Assembly (NCBI RefSeq): GCF_001421965.1
Contig: NZ_LMLP01000024.1
Location: 124,001 to 188,000, forward strand
Source of the DNA: Sphingomonas sp. Leaf67
GTDB taxonomy: Bacteria > Pseudomonadota > Alphaproteobacteria > Sphingomonadales > Sphingomonadaceae
Direction: 5' to 3'
DNA length: 64,000 nt
Below, one piece after another: positions 61,575-64,000 of the stretch. Each line of letters begins with the position of its first letter. The first letter of the stretch is position 1. Position numbers and translations under genes: made by a program. Below the pieces are notes generated by a model. It was not told the DNA's origin. It saw only the letters and a program-made list of their open reading frames with translations, and ran no database searches.

Positions 61575-62021
61575 TCAATCCTTCTCCGGGGAGGCGCCCT
61601 CTGACGGGGCGGTCTGGTACGGCAGCGCTTCGATGGTCGTCACGAAGTCGCTCAGTTCGGCGATCGCGGCATCGATGTCGCGCCGCTGGTTTTCGAGCAG
61701 CGCGATCCGGTCACGGCATTTCTGGACGGTGACCTGCCGCTGCACGACGCGGCCGTCGCCGATATCGTACAGGTCGATCATCTCGCGAATATCGGCAAGG
61801 CTGAACCCGACCCGCTTGCCGCGCAAGATCCACGCAAGCCGCGCCCGATCACGTTGTGAATAGATGCGGGCGAGGCCGCGCCGTTCGGGCGCGATCAGCC
61901 CCTCATCCTCATAAAAGCGCAGCGCGCGCGCGGTCACGCCGAATTCGTTGCACAGGTCGGTGATCGAGAAGCGATCGGCTTGCCCGGGCGAGGGAGGGGA
62001 CAAGGAGGCTGCGAGTTGCAT
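61575..62021 (-). CDS. MerR-family regulator, LiuR-like
   Basis: A 148-residue MerR-type regulator. The N-terminal winged helix has FSITDLCNEFGVTARALRFY then EDEGLIAPERRG (about residues 18-50), followed by the dimer helix with QRQVTVQKCRDRIALLENQR and no cysteine set for metal binding. Such proteins beside acyl-CoA dehydrogenases are usually LiuR-type controllers of branched-chain amino acid or fatty acid degradation. ATG at 62021; a TTG three codons upstream is the alternative. A perfect palindrome lies 19 bases before the start. Confidence 0.82.
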   Translation of the reverse strand: MQLAASLSPPSPGQADRFSITDLCNEFGVTARALRFYEDEGLIAPERRGLARIYSQRDRARLAWILRGKRVGFSLADIREMIDLYDIGDGRVVQRQVTVQKCRDRIALLENQRRDIDAAIAELSDFVTTIEALPYQTAPSEGASPEKD

Positions 62022-62040
62022 GACCCGCAAGCTACTTTAC

Positions 62041-62058
62041 GTTGACGTGAACGTCAAC
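62041..62058. promoter_or_regulatory. Perfect palindrome GTTGACGTGAACGTCAAC, candidate MerR/LiuR operator
   Basis: Arms GTTGACGT and ACGTCAAC flank GA, 19 bases before the MerR-family start. The right arm includes the stop codon of the EF-hand gene. On the minus strand TTGACG within it may double as a -35 box, the usual position for MerR-family operators. ACGT-rich dyads are known for LiuR; binding here is inferred. Confidence 0.6.
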
Positions 62059-62515
62059 CTTCCTCGCCGGACGCTGGTGCCGGTGGGCAGTCGACCCGTT
62101 TCGCCGGCTTGCGCCTGACCGCGGTCGTCGCGAATTCGGCGGCGTCGAGCGCGCCGTCGCGGCCCTTGTCCGCTGCCGCAAACTTCGTGCTGGTTTTGAT
62201 CGCCCATTCGTCGAAGGTCAGACGCCCATCGCCATTGGTGTCGAGCTTCGCATAGGCCTTGCGCCGCGAGGTCAGATACTCGTCGCGGGTGATGCGGCTG
62301 TCGCGATCCTTGTCATAGCGGTCGAAACGCTTCTGTTCGCGCGTGCGCGGCGATGCGGCGGGCGGTTCGGGGATTTCGGCGTCCGCCGTTTGCGCCGTCG
62401 CGGACGGTGCCGGCGGCGGCGGCAGTTTCTCGGTCGCCGCAACCCCGCGGAACAGGAACAGCCCCGCCGCGACCAGCGCCAAGGCCGACCCTACCCCCGC
62501 CAGGAACCGCCACAT
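62054..62515 (-). CDS. EF-hand calcium-binding protein
   Basis: A 153-residue protein with an N-terminal membrane anchor or signal (VGSALALVAAGLFLF, residues 8-22), a Pro/Ala-rich linker and three EF-hand-like loops: DKDRDSRITRDEY, DTNGDGRLTFDEW and ADKGRDGALDAAEF. The second is a canonical calcium loop; the first and third have one or two non-standard ligands. It is probably periplasmic and membrane-tethered. Role unknown. Its stop codon falls within the operator-like palindrome of the next gene; 43 bases upstream lies the end of the phytoene-synthase-like gene. Confidence 0.8.
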   Translation of the reverse strand: MWRFLAGVGSALALVAAGLFLFRGVAATEKLPPPPAPSATAQTADAEIPEPPAASPRTREQKRFDRYDKDRDSRITRDEYLTSRRKAYAKLDTNGDGRLTFDEWAIKTSTKFAAADKGRDGALDAAEFATTAVRRKPAKRVDCPPAPASGEEG

Positions 62516-62558
62516 CGCTTACCCCCCCCGATTGCCGGTGCCCGGTATCGGTCAGCCG

Positions 62559-63203
62559 CTATCGCCCGGCAAGTCCGAACCACGCCAGTCGCGCCGCCCG
62601 TTTCGACCCGCCGGGTGCCACCCGTGCCAGATCGAGCCGCGCCGACAACGCCAGCATGCCGAGCGGCCGGGCGACCCTGCGCAGCGGCGTCGCCAGCGCC
62701 TCACGGGCCAGCGCGCCGGCGGTTTCGGCGGTCGCGGACTCGTCGACATGGTGTAACAGGTCGGCCAGCGCCCACCCCTGCCCCAGCATCGTCGCCCGGT
62801 CGACATCGCCGCCGAGGATCGCGGCCGCCAGCGCGAACAACTGCCCGCCCCGTTCCGCCCCGAACCGGCGCAACGCCTTGCGATCGAGCGTTTCCTCCTC
62901 GATCAACACTTCCCAGCCCTCGACCACCTTTGCCAGCGCCGCGCCGGTAACGCCGCGTGGCAGCACGGTTTCGGCGAGCGCGGTTAGGACCGGCATGGCG
63001 GGCGGCGGGGCGTGGTCCAGCTTGGCCAGTTGTTCGCGCCACCACGCCAGCCGGATCTGGCCGATCGCCGGCTGGGTCGTGGTCCGGACGACATCGGCCA
63101 GCGCGGCGTCGAGCGCCAGCAGCGCCAACAATGCCGCGCGCCGTCCGTCGTCGGGGGCATAGGCCAGTGCGAGGCTGCGTTCGGGATCGGGATCGATGTG
63201 CAT
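62559..63203 (-). CDS. Squalene/phytoene-synthase-like protein (short)
   Basis: A 214-residue protein related to the squalene/phytoene synthase fold: LALAYAPDDGRRAALLALLA at the N-terminus, IGQIRLAWWREQLAKLD near residue 50, and LGQGWALADLLHHV in the later part. The two DxxxD-type prenyl-diphosphate Asp motifs of true synthases are not evident, and it is shorter than CrtB (about 300), so enzyme activity is doubtful. It resembles the NDUFAF6-like branch seen in alphaproteobacteria. ATG at 63203; divergent from the TadG-like gene across 93 bases. Confidence 0.7.
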   Translation of the reverse strand: MHIDPDPERSLALAYAPDDGRRAALLALLALDAALADVVRTTTQPAIGQIRLAWWREQLAKLDHAPPPAMPVLTALAETVLPRGVTGAALAKVVEGWEVLIEEETLDRKALRRFGAERGGQLFALAAAILGGDVDRATMLGQGWALADLLHHVDESATAETAGALAREALATPLRRVARPLGMLALSARLDLARVAPGGSKRAARLAWFGLAGR

Positions 63204-63296
63204 CGGTCCCGTCAGCGCAGGTCTTTACAGTCCGTCAACCCCGATCTGGCAAACAAGCCATCGATTGCGCGACTTTGGCGCTGGGATGGACGGGCA

Positions 63297-64000
63297 ATGA
63301 TCGGACGCGGACGGGATCGGGGACGATCGGGCGGCTTTCTCACGCGGCTGGTGCACGATCGTGGCGGCAATACGCTGGCGATGATGGCGGTCGCGATGAT
63401 CCCCCTCCTCGGCATGGCGGGATCGGCGATCGATACCGCGCGGGTTTATTACGTCAAGGTTCGCCTGCAACAGGCGTGCGATGCCGGCGCGCTGGCTGGC
63501 CGGAAGTTCATGAACGGCAACGACTTCAACGACGCGGCCAACTCGCAGGCGCGCGCCTTCTTCGCGAATAATTTCCAGACGGGATCGATGGGATCGGAGG
63601 CCCCCGTCTTCACGCCGGTCAAGACCGACGCGGGACAGGTCGCGGCGACCGCATCGGTCACCGTGCCGATGACGGTGATGCGGATGGCGGGATTCGAACC
63701 GGTCACGGTCTCGGTCGCCTGCGAAGCCAGGCTCGAAATTCCAAATCTCGATATCATGTTCGTTCTCGATACGACCGGATCGATGACGGAAACCAATGTC
63801 GGCGACAGCGCCGACCGGATCACCGGCCTGCGTCAGGCCGTCATGAACTTCTACGATACGCTAGACCGCGCCAAAAAGCCCGGAACGGAAATCCGCTATG
63901 GCGCGGTACCCTATTCGGCCAACGTCAATGTCGGCATGTTGCTGCGCCCCGAATGGATGGTCGACAAGGCCGATTACCAGTCCCGCCGCTATTTGGGTCC
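63297..64000 (+). CDS. TadE/TadG-type protein with von Willebrand A domain (partial)
   Basis: The first 234 codons of a TadG-like protein. A membrane segment GNTLAMMAVAMIPLLGMAG lies near residues 28-47, followed by AIDTARVYYVKVRLQQACDA, the pilin-like TadE/G start. A von Willebrand A domain begins with IMFVLDTTGSMTETN (MIDAS DxTGS) near residue 150. Such proteins take part in Flp/Tad pilus assembly or surface attachment. The window ends inside the gene. ATG at 63297 is used with GGGA-like purines upstream. Confidence 0.82.
   Translation, partial: MIGRGRDRGRSGGFLTRLVHDRGGNTLAMMAVAMIPLLGMAGSAIDTARVYYVKVRLQQACDAGALAGRKFMNGNDFNDAANSQARAFFANNFQTGSMGSEAPVFTPVKTDAGQVAATASVTVPMTVMRMAGFEPVTVSVACEARLEIPNLDIMFVLDTTGSMTETNVGDSADRITGLRQAVMNFYDTLDRAKKPGTEIRYGAVPYSANVNVGMLLRPEWMVDKADYQSRRYLG

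Noticed and set aside
1..64000. CRISPR arrays, tRNA/rRNA genes, prophage or integrative elements
   Set aside because: No regularly spaced direct repeats, no cloverleaf or rRNA-like sequence, and no integrase or phage gene was recognised on reading both strands.

Overview
The window is a GC-rich bacterial chromosome segment, most likely from a Sphingomonas-type alphaproteobacterium. The basis is the non-phosphorylative L-rhamnose pathway first described in Sphingomonas, a Caulobacter-style xylose (Weimberg) operon, a TonB-dependent receptor of the Caulobacter/Xanthomonas/Sphingomonas subfamily beside a tryptophan-halogenase-like gene, tonB-exbB-exbD-exbD, many 4-bp gene overlaps and palindromic intergenic repeats. 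I see no tRNA, rRNA, CRISPR or intact mobile element.

1-11.2 kb: L-rhamnose and pectin side-chain use. Leftward: a RhaT-type permease (cut by the window edge), rhamnonolactonase, 2-keto-3-deoxyrhamnonate dehydrogenase, diketo-deoxyrhamnonate hydrolase and rhamnonate dehydratase. Rightward, divergent from the dehydratase: an IclR regulator, L-rhamnose 1-dehydrogenase, two exported esterases and lutABC. The pathway yields pyruvate plus L-lactate, and LutABC would oxidise that lactate, so the cluster is self-consistent.

11.5-33.1 kb: storage and import of alpha-glucans. glgPBCAX runs rightward and converges on a leftward operon: TonB receptor, FAD halogenase-like protein, secreted alpha-amylase, GH13 alpha-glucosidase, GH97 glucosidase and an MFS sugar/proton symporter. 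A divergent LacI regulator sits at the operon head. An 11-bp motif centred on ATACGTAT lies upstream of both glgP and the receptor/LacI pair, suggesting one regulon for uptake and storage.

33.2-43.4 kb: D-xylose oxidation (xylE-D-X-B-C, without xylA), a LacI-type XylR and a divergent exported GH3 xylosidase/glucosidase. Two TGxTAGCGxTAxC-like operators lie before xylE and the GH3 gene.

43.5-47 kb: a decayed IS630 transposase tail, two terminators, a TPR protein and the tonB energy-transduction operon. 47-64 kb: mostly housekeeping genes (folM/folB, NUDIX, CCA-adding enzyme, GGDEF-EAL protein, parC, purC, acyl-CoA dehydrogenase with its MerR regulator), several small or conserved hypothetical proteins, and the start of a TadG-like pilus gene cut by the window edge.
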